A DNA stretch of 64,000 nucleotides from Prosapia bicincta (GCA_036971475.1 JBAIZL010000003.1:84414542-84478541); one strand, 5' to 3'. Shown: positions 46,414 to 59,879, counted from the stretch's first letter. Made by a program: numbers and translations. The notes: a model not told the origin generated them from the letters alone.

Positions 46414-47468
46414 CAGTAAATTCTGCTTAATAAGCTCCCATTCAAGACAATTTCCCACTTAATATGATTTCTTCCTCAGACCCTAAAACTTAGCATAAAA
46501 AAACATACTAATTTTGAAGGATAATATGACTTGAATCCCATTTAATACTCTTTTTTTTACAAAATGATTTTCCTGACTACTATTGGAAATTTTACTGCGA
46601 AGTTCATCAATTACGGTACTGTATATTGTATAACACATGATTGATATGAAAAATACATTTATTATGGAACAGAACCCAACAGAAAAATAAATAGAACTTT
46701 GATAGTCTGTCTAAAATTATTCAGCAAGATATTTATATCAATGAAATGTCAATGATACATTAATGACGTCAGCACGTTTCTTTTTGCTTATAATAAAATG
46801 TCTTAAGTGGTTTACTGTACATGTACAAATACAGTATACAATCTACCATAAATCCATTTCCTCTTATCTTCTTTCTACCCTTCTCTGCTTTTAAACATAC
46901 ATACTTTAAACGCGGATGTCATATAAAACATTATTTTATATACATTAAATAAATACAATAAAACATTATTGCTGCAGGAATTAGTACATTGGCTGCTTTT
47001 GAGAAGTTACATTACCAACGTGCCCTAAATTTCAGATGACACTATAAAAAATATTAAGTAAATGCAACATTGATCTTAAAATCTTCTTTGGAAACATTAA
47101 AACAAAATAAGATCTAAAATTGTTTAAAGAAAATATACCACCCGATATACTAATCGACTAGAAAATTAATAACTCTTTACAGTAGTAAAGTAATAATCTA
47201 CAGTATTTAGCTTATGGTTCCTTGTAAAATTAGTATTTCTATGTTACATACATTCTTATCTCATCGTTTCATTTGTTTTTTTTGTTTAAAATTATGACTA
47301 CATTGTTTTGGTGAATTTGTGGGAATAATACACCACTTAGAGTGGTGAATAGATACAGTATTCTTTTGTTGGTATTACAGTATTTTCTATTCCCGTATAC
47401 GACGCTTTCCCATTTAAGACTCTTTTTATCAATTGTCCCTTGAGAATCGTATTAAGCGGAATTTACTG
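46414..47468. mobile_element. pogo/Tigger-type MITE with TA target duplication
   Basis: Ends CAGTAAATTCTGCTTAATA and the complement of CAGTAAATTCCGCTTAATAC, flanked by TA at 46412-46413 and 47469-47470. Subterminal sequences also pair (CAAGACAATTTCCCA with TCTCAAGGGACAATTG). No transposase frame is visible in the 1055 bp, so it is non-autonomous. From 47470 to 48150 nothing else is supported. Confidence 0.8.
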
Positions 47469-48153
47469 TATTTTAATCCTGCATCACATGTGAAACGTTT
47501 GAATTTTGGGGTGACCGATAGATTAATTACAAATAGTTACAAATTATAACTAAACCTAGATACCTTGTCACTCCCACTCTCTCTTACATGGTTAAATGAC
47601 TTAGATATTTTCAAAACCTAAACGTCACCAGACTCTAAGACAATCGGATTCATTTAAAATAAGAGCAACAAAGAGTTTACTGCTGTCGATTTATGTAGTG
47701 TAGTTGCTGCACAAATAGGTACTGTACCTTGTACACTAATACTTATGGTCAATTTACTTTGTTCCTTAAATTTAAGGCTTACACAAAACTTGTGTCCCTT
47801 ATTTTATGAAAAAAGTACATCTTATAGCAAGAAGTAATACAGTATATTGAGAATTAAATGTTATAGTGAAATTTTAATATAAAAAATGTCGGTCTGTTTA
47901 TTTTACACTAGTATATAAATTTTATTTTCCTATAGATATTATGCTAATATCAGGCTTCATTAACATTTCTTCACAAAGTGAAAATCAACTTCATTGTTAA
48001 TAGTGATCTTCTTTTAGTGATGAGCCATCACATAAAAATTACTATTAAAAAAAAATCTGATAGGTATAATCAACACTACAGTAATTTAAGGCCTAAATAT
48101 GATTGTAGATTTATTCTAATATAATATGGAGAAAAAAAGTTAATAAAACTTAC

Positions 48154-48223
48154 CAATATTATTCAAGTTAGTAGGCATGGCTTCTGATATAGATAAATAA
48201 TCTTTAGGCTCAGGATCAACTAT
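48154..48223 (-). CDS. Exon 3 of the zinc-finger gene
   Basis: A 70-base internal exon: acceptor GCATTTCAG before 48223 and donor GTAAGT after 48154. In the phase set by exon 2 it reads IVDPEPKDYLSISEAMPTNL then NNI, with no stop, and leaves one base (G). That G completes an aspartate codon with the AT that opens each of the three zinc-finger terminal exons. Acidic, no recognised domain. The next acceptor in phase is 16.7 kb away (ZNF-3). Confidence 0.75.
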
Positions 48224-48983
48224 CTGAAATGCGTGGAACAAAAATTAGAAATATTATTTTGAATGAATGAACAATAAAATATTAAGTATAACAACAACAA
48301 ACACTTGTCATTATTTATTAATGCTTATATATTTGTTATTTATATTCTTATTAAAATCATTTATAATCATAAACGTTTTAAAAATATTATTTTCAAAACG
48401 TTTACCTATAACGTTTTGATTTTGTTATCAAAATTTTGTTATCTACTACAAATATTGGCACTAACTCCATTTAGGTTGATATTATTTATTAACAAATAAG
48501 GTTTTATGACATAAATATATAATGAAGAAGGTGATTTAGGCTCAGAGCGGAGCCATAATGTTGCTGGTTAGAAACATATTCAACTTCCTGACTATAAAAA
48601 CTACTATAACTGTTTCCTAGCGATAAGCAACCAATTGATATGTTCTTCTGGATGTTTTTTTAACATATTATATATAGGCTGTGATTTGTTTGTCTATAAC
48701 ACTAGCTGCCCGCAAACTGGTTACTTGTGACCACACACGAATCTTATAAACAATAATTAATTATTTAACTATAAATGTAAAACAACAATATAGGTTGGTA
48801 TAAGTTATAAGGCATAGGTTGAACACCGCTTTTACCTCCAGTAAGTGGGCAGGTAAAAGTGCCATCTGAGCCGCTTGCTTTTCACATCCCCGTCCAGTCG
48901 AGTTATATATGCCGTTTTGTCAATGTTAACCTGTCTGTACCTTATCGCTGCGTTTTGCTTGGAAGTGATTCAGTTTATTTTAC

Positions 48984-50545
48984 AATAACTTAAAAATGGA
49001 AGTGTCAGAAGAAAACAGATTTTTTCAGGACAAGTGGCAAGCAGAATACTTTTTGTAAATAACAAGGACGATTAACCTTAGTGCTTTAGTGCGTTTAGTT
49101 GTACTGTCTGTGCAAAAAGAATATAACCTCAATCGTCGTTAGTCAGCACCATGCTAGCAAGTACAAAGGCTTGGACCTTTGGTGATGAAAACTCTCTAAT
49201 GACTTCAAAATGTTTCACTTTCATAACAGGCTATCACTAGAGGGGTTGAAGAAATAAGTAACCGTGTATCAATTAAATTAAGGGTATTATTTATGGTTCT
49301 ATTTAAATTTCTCTGGCCTTGGATTAATCCACAGATTTAACAGGTACTGCTCAGTTGTTAAGTTTCAACTCAATTGTGGACAAGAATTTTACAATCAATG
49401 AAGAGTTGTTGGCATTAGAGTCTCTTCAAGGTACTACCAGAGGTTATTTTTGTTGCCCATATGAAAGTAATGAACGGCTGTGGAAGAACTAATAATCTGT
49501 CGGCTACTGTAACAGATGGTGCTAAAGCTATAGTTGGCTCTCATCTAGGCATAGTTGGCTTACTGAGAGAGGCTGGAATCAACTGTCCACCATTGCATTG
49601 TATTATACACCTGAAAGCCTTATACAGAGAGACTCTGGAAATGGAAGATACTATGAAAACTGTTATGAATCTGTAAATATGAAAGGAAGGACCGGTCGAT
49701 GGCCCATAGAAAATTCATGATTTTTCCAGAACTAGAGACATAGTTTGGTAATTTAACACTATTAACGCTGGTTAAGCAAGGGAAACTGCTTAAAAAGATT
49801 CTTTAATTTGACAAAAGAGGTAACTGATTTCCTCAATATACATGTCAATACACCTCGCTCCTTGGAAATGCAAGGAAAGCTTCTCGATTCATATTTATTG
49901 TGCAGTGTGGCCTTTATAACACAAAATAAATCCCCTTATAAATGAACTAAACTTGAAATTACAGGGTCCAAACCAAACAAAACCTTAGTTAGTTGGGTAC
50001 TTAAATGGATTCGTAAGCAGACTTCCAATCTAGCTTTAAAAAACCCAATCTCGTTCATTTTTCATCACGGATAGAAATCATGGAAGAAATGCCAACCAGT
50101 GATTTTAGTTTTTTGCATACTTATTTTATATATGCTTCTGGAATCGTTCAATAAACGGTTTTGGGATTTTAATTAACTGCGGCCGCATCTTTTCTTATTT
50201 AACAACCCCATGTCTTGTGATGTTTAGAGCTCAATTAGAGCTCTGAGACATGAAAAGTGACCAATTTTTCCAGACAAGGTTGGTAACTGGTACTGCATTT
50301 TGGAGTCTATTGCCTGAGGAGAAATATCCCAAACTATGTGATTTCAGTAGGAAAATAGTTTCAATGTTTGGAAGCACATATCTTTGTGAGCCCACTTTTT
50401 CAACAATTAAATTTATAGAATCAACTCACTGCAACAAACTGACAGACATCCATTTTTGAGATCTGCTTAAGGTTGCAACTGCTTCAATTCAGATTGATTT
50501 TGATGAACTGTTAAACGATTGTGTCCATCCACAGTGTTCTCATTA
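48984..50545 (+). pseudogene. hAT transposase, GTF2IRD2/ZBED5-like, broken
   Basis: From 48996 the translation gives MEVSEENRFFQDKWQAEYFL, the BED-type start typical of GTF2IRD2-like hAT proteins. Frame 49461-49676 gives SATVTDGAKAIVGSHLGIVG and NCPPLHCIIHLKALYRETLE (catalytic-domain motifs). Frame 50250-50459 gives the dimerisation end: FWSLLPEEKYPKL, SMFGSTYLCEPTFS, HCNKLTDIHF. Stops and frameshifts between the pieces show it is dead. Confidence 0.8.
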
Positions 50546-50833
50546 AGCAAAGTAGATACATATGGACAATTTTAAATTTAAATAAATTAGAAGTTTTTTT
50601 TACCAATATTGTGTTTTGATAAGTGTAAACAACATGATTATATAACAACTACAAATTTCATATTATACTTATTTTAATCCGTTGTTCATTATGCTAGATA
50701 TTAAATGTATATGAAAATACTTTGTATAACGTATGTTGATTCATATTATTTCATATACGACAGATACTATACCATATACGTATTACCTACATTTGGATTA
50801 TTGATGTATGTGGGGAATTAGTTGTGTGGCAAC

Positions 50834-50835
<2 letters not shown>

Positions 50836-50860
<25 letters not shown>
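50836..50860. repeat. Short (TG)n microsatellite
   Basis: About 11 TG units near the 3' end of the hAT relic. From 50920 to 51590 nothing else is supported. Confidence 0.9.
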
Positions 50861-50864
<4 letters not shown>

Positions 50865-51594
50865 CTTCACTGAAAATATTGAAGTAACCCTTTAGGGATA
50901 AGAAGTTGGCCATCCCTGGTCTATAACATGATGGTTTTCCTCATTTTTTGTTTATAAATATTGTTATAGAAGCTTATCGTTAAGCTAGCCACCGAGAGAC
51001 GTTACCACCTCATGCCTCCTCATGGTAATACTAGATAATTGAGCATGATTTTAAATTCGTAACCAAATTAAATTAAATATAAAATCAGAATTTCAAAGTT
51101 TCCTAATAATAACCAAAACTGAAATGGAATTGTCAAATTCTAGTACAACCCCAGAATTTTCCCGATTCTAATAATTCCCAAATAAGCTTGAAATAAGCTT
51201 TTCCCAATTAGTGGCCTTGTAATCTGTAATAATATGAGATGCTTATGCATCATATTTTTATTAAACACAGTGTCCCAAACAAGTATTCAAACAGAAGATG
51301 TAAACATTTTTCCCCCTTCTACCTCCTACAAACTTGACCAACCCTGTTATGAATATCTTGTATTATTAGATGGTCGTAGCTCAAGTATAGAGATGTCACA
51401 ATAAAATATTAAAAAACAAATCTCACAATTTTCAAAGTTAATCATATTTATCTTTTTATAACATTAAACCTGTATAATAATTTTTATTTATATTAAATCC
51501 AAGAAAAGGTATAAGGCCAAAGCCCCTTAGTTAAGCATGAAAACAATTTTTAAAAACATTATAATAAATATTTCAAATTATTTACAAGACTTAC

Positions 51595-51652
51595 AGTTTC
51601 TACTTCGCAGTTTATCTTTAAAGGATCTTGGCTAGATGTCGCAGATTCACAC
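51595..51652 (-). CDS. Exon 2 of the zinc-finger gene
   Basis: A 58-base internal exon: acceptor TTTTTTTGTAG before 51652 and donor GTAAGT after 51595. With the TG carried from exon 1 its first base completes a tryptophan codon, then it reads CESATSSQDPLKINCEVET in one open frame and ends at a codon boundary. The other frames do not fit both neighbours. Acidic and serine-rich, no recognised domain. Confidence 0.75.
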
Positions 51653-51699
51653 CTACAAAAAAATACAAATATAGAAAAATCAAAGTTTCCAAAGTATAC

Positions 51700-54600
51700 A
51701 AATATTCATTAATTTATAAGTTTTTAAAACCAATCTTTATATTAAATCTGATTATGAGAAATAAGTTCTACGAAGCATTTTTGTTTGGTCTCTGCTTGTG
51801 AATGTATATTGTATATCACGTCAAATTAAACGATAGCAATGAGTAAAGAGATGATTACAATAAGTGACTCAATTACAATGTATCTATACAATTCCATGTT
51901 TGTCTTCAAACATCCACTAATGTATTGTAACGTTGTTTCCGCATGTAACAATGTTTCATTGTAACAAAGCTCTGTCTTTCGCTGTACTTGGCTATGATAT
52001 TACAGAGCGTTGTTCCTATGTGAGATTCGTTATAACTTAAACACTGTGCCAACCGCGAGTGTAATAATATAAACTTTCTTGTGGATGTAAACTTTATTTA
52101 ATTTCATGAGTGCACTAATCATTAAGAATTCATGTGGCTTAACACATTTAATTCCCATTAAGTGTTACAGAGTATTGTAAAAAGCTCTTGGAAGTGCTTG
52201 AAGGCTAGTGTATGCAGATCTAGGTATGCATTACATGGATAAGGTTTAGTGCTAATCTCATTCTAAACATTTATTTTGTTACTCAGGGTTATTGCTATAA
52301 TTTAATTCCTTTACCGTTGTACCTAGAACGGTTGGTCCTCCGAAGGAAAGACTAAGTAATCTTTAAATTAATTTGTCCTCAATTAACTAGGTGTCAAAAC
52401 CAACAGCCATTATATTAATATCATTACACATTATCACTAAAAATTAAAAATAAATAACTGAAAGTAGAATTTACAGCAAGAACAACAATCTCGAAATGTA
52501 AACCACCAGCACTAACAAAATATGCACCAGGTGACCAACCAAAATAGTTGCCTGCTAAGAGATGTAAAGTGGAATAATCAATGTAACAAACACGATTCCC
52601 TTAAACCTGAGAATAAACCAACAATATGTTGCTATGAAAATAAATAAGGACCCCAGAGCTATACTCATGCATCAACTCATGCGAGTGTTAGAAGTTTGCC
52701 TAATCTACACTCGAGCGTAGGCTTCAAAGTGTTAAGCTTCTCAAAGTTGGTATAAATGTACATAGTGTAACATTCCATGGTGTTAGTAATAAAAATTCTA
52801 AGTGCATTGAAAATTTTAGTTTGTGGTTCTCCTAAAAGACCTTACTTTAAGCTTGATGGCAAAAGTTAATGATATTTCTGTAGTAATGGATTCTCTTTAC
52901 ATGTTTAAAATGCCAAATGGTTAAAATTGTGTAATAAATTGTTGCTGGAGTTTTTTGTGTGCTAAACAATATTCTTAGTTTAAAAGCTCATTACCTACTG
53001 TAAAATTTATCAGAGTCATAGTGAATCTGCACAATTACATGAATAGCACGGATCCCTTTGGTATGAGCTCGAAAGGTCATATTAAGTTGAAAAATAAAAA
53101 TAGTGACAAAGAAACATTAACTGAAACTGGACACTGTTTGACACAACTAAGAGTTTGCAAACTGTCACAACAATATAGAAAGTCATTTCTGATAGGATTT
53201 TTGTAGTGTAATAGTAGTGACAATGATAGTGATAGTTTTGATGGTTGATAATTATGAATCCTGTAGGTATAGGAATGATAGGTTATATATATAAAAAAAA
53301 TTATATCCTCTCGAAATTTCCAAATATAATGCATAATGACTGTAGCAAGGTAATTTATACTGAAAACATAGATTAAGGCATCGTACACAGTTCACACATT
53401 TCAAATCAAAAGTTAAACTAGAGCACATGGGGAATTGTTAATAATAGTTAAGTATGCTTATGTTGGTACTTAAAATGTCTATTAACAAAAATTGACCCAT
53501 GATTTTGTCTGTTCTTCTTTAGATGTGCCATGGGTTGCAACTGTTAATATCTCTTTGTTCTGGATGACTTTATTATAATTATGAAAATTTACTATTCAAA
53601 ATGTAATAACAAAGTGAAAATGTGTGTGTAAAATTAATTAGGTAACTTTGTATTTATATTTCTCAAAATTTATTTATTTTCAAAGCCTAAAGCAAATTAT
53701 GTTTAAATTTTGTAAATAAGCCAAATGAGTTTAAGTAATTGCCAAGCTATGATCAATATTAAAAATTTTTTTTTATAAATTTGATGGAAACAAAACATTA
53801 ATTATATGAAAGTAATCAGTATCGAACTTAACTTAACGTCTAATATATATTCTGATGATCTATGTGAAATTGTCTATTATTATTGTAAAGATGTGAATTA
53901 ATATACAATATTGTTAATACAGCTTATAATTATAATTTTTTTAAATATTTTCTAACAAGTTCACTATGTGTCGAAGCATATCTGGTTATTCACGAGAGAC
54001 TAACGGTAAGAATTCCATATTTACACAGACCGTGTTAATGTGGGCCTGACCTTCATTACAGACCGAAAGTGCAATAAGTTATTACACTACATAAAAGCTC
54101 TAGATGTATATTTGTTGAGGGTATATTTTTGTTTTTAGTGTTTTTTTGAGATGGGGCATATAAGAGCCAGTTGGTTTATACCACAAAAACCTTTATGTGA
54201 AACCGAAATTCCATACTAAGCCTTATATAAACAAATACCCAACTAGACTGGTCATGCTAAACAGATTGCTTATACGGGCTACATACTGCATCGAAAATAT
54301 ACAGACAGTATAAATATTATTGTATCAGAGTCAAAATATGTTTACATTTAAGTTTCATATACAGTACAGAATATTTACAACTCACCCATCACTTGGGACA
54401 CATTTACACTTTTGTGATAAATGTCACTTAGAGTAAGGCCAGTAAAACGTAGTCATTAGAAACAATAACTACCGCAGTGCTACGAAAGAATAAACCAGGG
54501 TCTGAACTGTATTTTGACATTGGCCTTGAATAACTGAGACACCAAATGTCCCACATTAGCGTTAGAGATGCCTACAGAGCCATACGAATATATCAAACCG

Positions 54601-55360
54601 TTAAAATAAACCACTGATCTCTCAGAGGAATAAGAGGGACACTAAGATAATTCTGTTATGTCAGGAAGGGGCCATCCCTAAACTATGTAACACTCTTCAC
54701 AACACATTCTGGTTTTGTTGTGTTCGACTCAGAGAGCTCAGAAGTCCACCAAACTATATCGTGTACAGTATGGCGCAGTAAAAAACTTGAACCTCTCATG
54801 ACGAGTCATGACTGAGTGTGACCAAATGTCGGTGTACTTTTCTGAGTTCACTGGTTCAACCTGAAAAGATATTGCCAACGAATTAAAAAAATACTGTTTT
54901 GTTAAAAACTGTTACTCCTTAGTAACAACTCTTTAGCTAATATATGAAGATCTCGCTGCATGTACGTACGGCCAGTAGCTGCCAGATCGTCGCACTGTGT
55001 ACTATGTCAATACCACGCTCATGGTTCATCACATTTTTTCTCCGATAATACTCTTAATTAGGAAGTTTTAATAGAGTACTTTAAAAACATGTTTTTTTCA
55101 AAAATTTTATTTGAGTTCATTATTATGTTAGATAGTTATTGGGAATATAATGGGAATAGTTAGATATCAGACAAAAGACTATAAGTAATTGTGAGAAGTC
55201 AGAATTATTCTCTATTATGAAAAATAAGTGGTCTATGCTAGTGCAGAACACAAGCTTTAGCAGCTACAAATCCATAAGGGACATAGTTTAAAAACACATT
55301 TATATTTTATATACAAAAACATACACTCAATTAGATAAGCTATATACACATAGTTTAATA
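51700..55360. other. Intron 1, no supported element
   Basis: Mostly AT-rich unique-looking sequence. I found no transposon motif, exon with paired splice sites or tandem array. Short ORFs at 53021-53206 and 53388-53077 have no recognisable similarity. Confidence 0.5.
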
Positions 55361-55367
55361 TGCTTAC

Positions 55368-55618
55368 CATTCATTATCTACTTCAAGTTCGGATTTAACA
55401 AAGGTAAAGCTTGTCAATCTTTGTTGATCACTATAATCCACACCTTCCCTTTTTTTAAATAATAATGTATCGTAATCCACTTGTAATTCAATATTTGGTA
55501 CATTTTCTTTGGCACCATTAAGCAAGTATCCTTCTTCTTCATACTCACAACTTGCCTCCTCTTGCTTTGTTTCTACTTTTTCTTCTTTGATTGTATTCAA
55601 AAACATTGATTTATTCAT
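55368..55618 (-). CDS. Exon 1 (first coding exon) of the zinc-finger gene
   Basis: The ATG at 55618-55616 opens 83 codons beginning MNKSMFLNTIKEEKVETKQE, very acidic, with KxEE-type motifs like the N-terminal regions of many arthropod C2H2 proteins. The exon ends at 55368 with the donor ATG|GTAAGC; unspliced, the frame would stop two codons later. An acceptor (GTTTTAG or AATTCAG, 55628-55621) lies just upstream of the ATG, so a non-coding leader exon probably exists further to the right. Splicing to exon 2 preserves the frame. Confidence 0.75.
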
Positions 55619-56199
55619 AACTGAATTCTAAAACATCACATTTAAATGGTATTAGTATAATAAACTTTCTTAAATAAATGAATATTCAAAAATATTACAA
55701 TGCAAACTTTATGCTAGGAATATAAGAGCATGTGAGAGGAAGTGGTATAGATCAGCTTTTACAAGATTTTAAGCAAAAAAGAAGTTTTATGAAAAATATT
55801 ATTATAAATTAAACAGTAGACAATACTTATAAATTTATTTTAATGATAGAGGTAATGATGCTCTGCTACTATGTATAATGTTCAATGTATACATCCTTTA
55901 AAGGATGTTAATTTTGCTAAGAGAGGCTCAGTTTTCTTTCAAATATTTAAGATGTATAAAATAATAGATAAAATATAAATTTAAGTAAAAGGGTTTATTA
56001 ATCTAGTTTACAGGCATTATTCAACTAATGTTCTAAAACAGTGGTTCCAACTTTAATTTGACACCAATTCATATGAAACCAAACATATCCTAATACCATA
56101 CTCATAATATTCTGGTTTTACATGAAATGTTATTGTAAGTATAAACAAGGTTTCCTTTTACTGCTCTATTGTAAGTATAATTTACTATATTATTTTTGT

Positions 56200-57215
56200 T
56201 AATGAGGACATAGGGCACCACCTGAGATTAAAGTATAAAATTGTTCAAAAACATGTCCCAGGAAGATATCCTTATTAACTTTTTAATTCAAAAATTACCT
56301 TTAAAAAAAGGTAAAAAAATTCAGCGCATAATAATATGTTGTGTAACGTCCTCAGAGTGATACAGAACGTCACGCTATCTCTTATTCATATCTTACGTGT
56401 GTAGATATTTGAGATATGTTTTTACTTAATTTTTATGGTTTTTACTTAGGTATATTTAAATATTCCCATAAACTCTCCAGTTAGGATAGATTTGGTTGTA
56501 ATTTTAACCACTACTGTGTACCTATAATGTGTCCAGTTAGGATAGATTTGGTTGTAATTTTATACATTACCAAATGGTTAAATGTATAAAATGTATACAT
56601 TAATATAAAAATTTATAAAATGTATAAAATTTATACTGTAGTTGGTATTTTAGCCATGTAAAATGTATGAGTCAAAAACATGTCCAGAAACTATATTGAT
56701 CACTAATATTTTTTGTTATTGCCATGGAAGGTTAATTTTGAAGTATATCTATATTGAAATATACATATGAAGTATCCAGTCAGGATAGATTCGGTTGTGA
56801 TTTTATACATTAAACCATAGGTTTAATATATAAAATTACAACCAAATCTATCCTAACTGACACTTTTTAGGTATATTTTAATGTAGGTATGTAGCAATGT
56901 ATAAATTGAAAACCAAATCTATCCTAACTGGAGACTTTAAAGGTATATTTAAATATATGTATGTAAAAACCATAAGAATTAAGTCAAAACGTTGTTTCTC
57001 AAATATCTGCACAAGTAAGGTATGCGTGACAACACTGTATCAATCCGCGGACGATCCACAAATTGGTACTTCAAACTGAATTTTTTGCCCAAATTTAAAT
57101 TGATAGAAATTATCTTTCCGTGTAAAATTAAAAAAAGTCTTGTACATATTGTCCTACTTTGTGGTTTTGAACATTTTTCAATTTTAATCTCAGGTGGCCC
57201 CTCAATTTCACAATT
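56200..57215. mobile_element. 1-kb foldback element
   Basis: The outer arms (about 56203-56430 and 56975-57215) are inverted: CACCTGAGATTAAA with its complement near 57190, and TGTGTAGATATTTGAGA with its complement near 57000. Inside lie three forward copies (56477, 56533, 56776) and two inverted copies (56838, 56910) of a 23-base unit containing AGGATAGATTTGGTTGTAAT; a third inverted copy is just outside at 57226. Bases 56776-56860 alone form a near-perfect hairpin. Relatives occur at 3410-3745 and 57480-57560. Non-coding. Confidence 0.75.
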
Positions 57216-57586
57216 ACCAAAATGGTAACCAAATCTATCCTGACTGGATGCTTCATAGGTATATTTCAATAATATAGATATATAAAATTAACCTTCTGTG
57301 GCAAAAACAAAAAAATATCAGCTATACATGGGTAACTTCAGGACATATTTTTGATTCATTTTATACACATTCCATTGGAGATGGGCAATCTACCTATTTT
57401 CCAAAGTTTAGATTCCTAAAATGCCAACTACAGTTATGCTATCACCTGTATCATTCCGCGAAGGAGTTATCATTCCACAACTTACTACTCCGCACAGAAT
57501 TTTTTACCCAACTTAAATTTGATAAAAAATAACTTTCCGTATACAATTTTAAAAAAATTCTTTTGGATATCATCCTAGGACATGTT

Positions 57587-58045
57587 TTGGTATTTATTTC
57601 CCATGCCCATGTGTTCGACTTTAGCAAAAAAATGTATACCAGGCGACGCAGAAAGTCATCAGAGATACAAAAACTCTTGCTCAGCGAATTAAATAACTTA
57701 TAATCAAATATAAGTCAGGTAAAAAATTTAAAGCGGGCATAGTATGAAGTACTACATCCGCATATCAACAGCGATTAAAAAAATAATAATTATCAATATA
57801 ACTTCAGGACATGTTTTTGATTCATTTTATATGCATTGTATTAAGGGTGGGAAATTTGCATTTTCACCAGCAATTATTGGCACCACGCATTGGGGGGGGG
57901 GGCTTGCATTTCCTAAAATTGTTGATTTTTGGGATCTTGAGCAAGAGTTGTTATAATTTTTATTCCTATCCCTGATGACTTTCTGCGTTGTCCTGAATAA
58001 TTTTTTTCGCTAAAATCGTACAGGAAATAAATACCCAATTTACAT
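57587..58045. mobile_element. MITE with inverted ends of about 80 bp
   Basis: Arms 57590-57680 and 57965-58040 pair, including ACGCAGAAAGTCATCAG with CTGATGACTTTCTGCGT. The centre is AT-rich with a G-run at 57892-57902. No coding content. From 58046 to 58900 no gene is supported; a 107-codon frame at 58418-58741 has no recognisable motif. Confidence 0.7.
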
Positions 58046-59161
58046 ATTCTAAGGTGTTTAACAGTACTGAAATTGCCATTTTGTTAGGGTAGGATAAAGT
58101 TAGAACAGTCTGTTCCTTAGACACTGTTCAAGGTAAACTGTTCAAACTATTCTTTGGAATACAGAGAGACCATGTAACAGCCAAAATACTGTTCCTACTA
58201 AACACATCAGAAACTGATTTAAAAATGCACCAATTCTGCAATTTCTATTTTCAATTCAAGAAAAAGATCAGAAGCACACTTTTGAAATGATTTAAAAGAT
58301 CTGAGATCTTTCAATTGTTCATGAAGTTATTAAATATTTTTAAATAAATTAAGAAAATTGAAAAATATTTAAATAAATATACTGATGACATAATAAAACT
58401 GATAAAACAAAAATATTTTGTGGTTTTTGGGTTGTACTCTGATTTTTTTTTTTAATATTTACTTATCAATTACACTTGTAAGAGAGAAACATTACCGATG
58501 TTTTACAGCAATCACCTCTACCACACTTGGTCAATACATTATTCAAGCAGACTGCTGTGAATTTTTTATAAGACCCTGCTCATGTGTTGTGTTATTGTGT
58601 ATCTGTGATTCTGTGGTAGTTTTTTCCTGTAATGTATTGATCTTCATAGAATGGTTGTTAGTTATATGTTCGATTATGGATTTTTTATCACTCATTATGT
58701 GTTGTGACGTCTATATATTTCGAAATTTCTGTTTCGCTTAGTTAATTACTTTTCTTGATAAAGTGCAGAATTTTTAATTTGTGTTATTGTTGGTATATCT
58801 GTATAGGGTCTTCTTTATGCGTATGACTGGTGAAATTTGAAATGAGATGTATGATTTTGATATTTTAAATGTGTTCTATGTATCGTGTTAAAAATTTATT
58901 CTTCTTTGACCTATCTAGATTGTACAGCTTGGGTAGGCTGTAAGAAAGACAAAGCGCGGGTAAGCAACAAAGAATGGCGGTAAGGTTGCTAAGCGTGATG
59001 CAATCATATGTGACGTAACATTAGCTTAGCACCATCACAAAGGGGCAACTTTAAAACTGAATAAACGAAACACAATTTATAATCAAAGTAAGGGGGCGAT
59101 CACTGAATTTAACACATATCATTAAGTAAAGTTATAGGATAAAGATTAGCTGAGGACTTAC

Positions 59162-59470
59162 CCTGAGGGGAGTGTGCGCAATTTAAACGAAGTCTTGTAG
59201 AGATGCAACTTCCCCAGTACTGGGTTTCAGGTACAGTAGACACGTCCAGGCGATGAATTGCGCTAAAAATCATGAGTACAGTTCACTGAATTGAAGCTAT
59301 AAGCTACTTGCAAAGATACTGCCACGAGGCAGTACACTGAGTGAATGTTCAAAGAGGAAAACCACGGCAAACTCCTAGGGTAGGTCACTGCTAGTTATCA
59401 AACGTAATACACCACGATTGCACAAAGTTTCACACTAGTCATTAGAGAACACTGACGAGGTTGACCGAAA
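59162..59470 (-). other. Possible 5' leader exon (donor only)
   Basis: On the minus strand CCTCAGG|GTAAGT at 59162 matches the donor consensus well. The upstream sequence is GC-richer than the rest of the window and not obviously repeated. It is 3.5 kb upstream of exon 1, in the right orientation for a non-coding first exon. The 5' end cannot be placed. It could instead belong to an unrecognised LTR. Confidence 0.25.
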
Positions 59471-59879
59471 ATGTACACTTGTAAGAATTGCGCGGTACAT
59501 TTTACGTTACTTGCGGTACAGGTTATATCGACAAGGCGGAAAAGACGACTGACTAAAACCGTAGTGGTAAAGGTAAGGAAGGGGAAATTAGGTCAGGGGT
59601 GCCAACCTAAATCCTGAAGCATTTATTCACGAAGAAACGCTGGCCAAACACGTTGTCCAAAGGTCAAATGAAATAAAATCAAGATGATCCCGGCACAGTG
59701 GGCCGCGGAAAAATACGAAAACCTGACTTAAACATAGATACTAGGGCAGTTCTGTATACCCCTATACGAAATTCTGAGTGTTTTTGTTTTGTATAGGCGA
59801 TTTTGTATCTTTATTTATACACGGATAAAACTATTGTTTATGATGTGAGGTTGTAATCTGTTAAAACTATGTAATTTAT

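Larger units (their letters stand above)
48813..50918 (+). mobile_element. hAT transposon relic
   Basis: Possible ends CATAGGTTGAACACCGCTTT (48813) and the complement of CAGGGATGGCCAACTTCTTA (about 50918), which resemble each other imperfectly as hAT termini. An exact 8-bp target duplication is not clear. It encloses a broken transposase and lies in the intron between exons 2 and 3. Confidence 0.6.
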
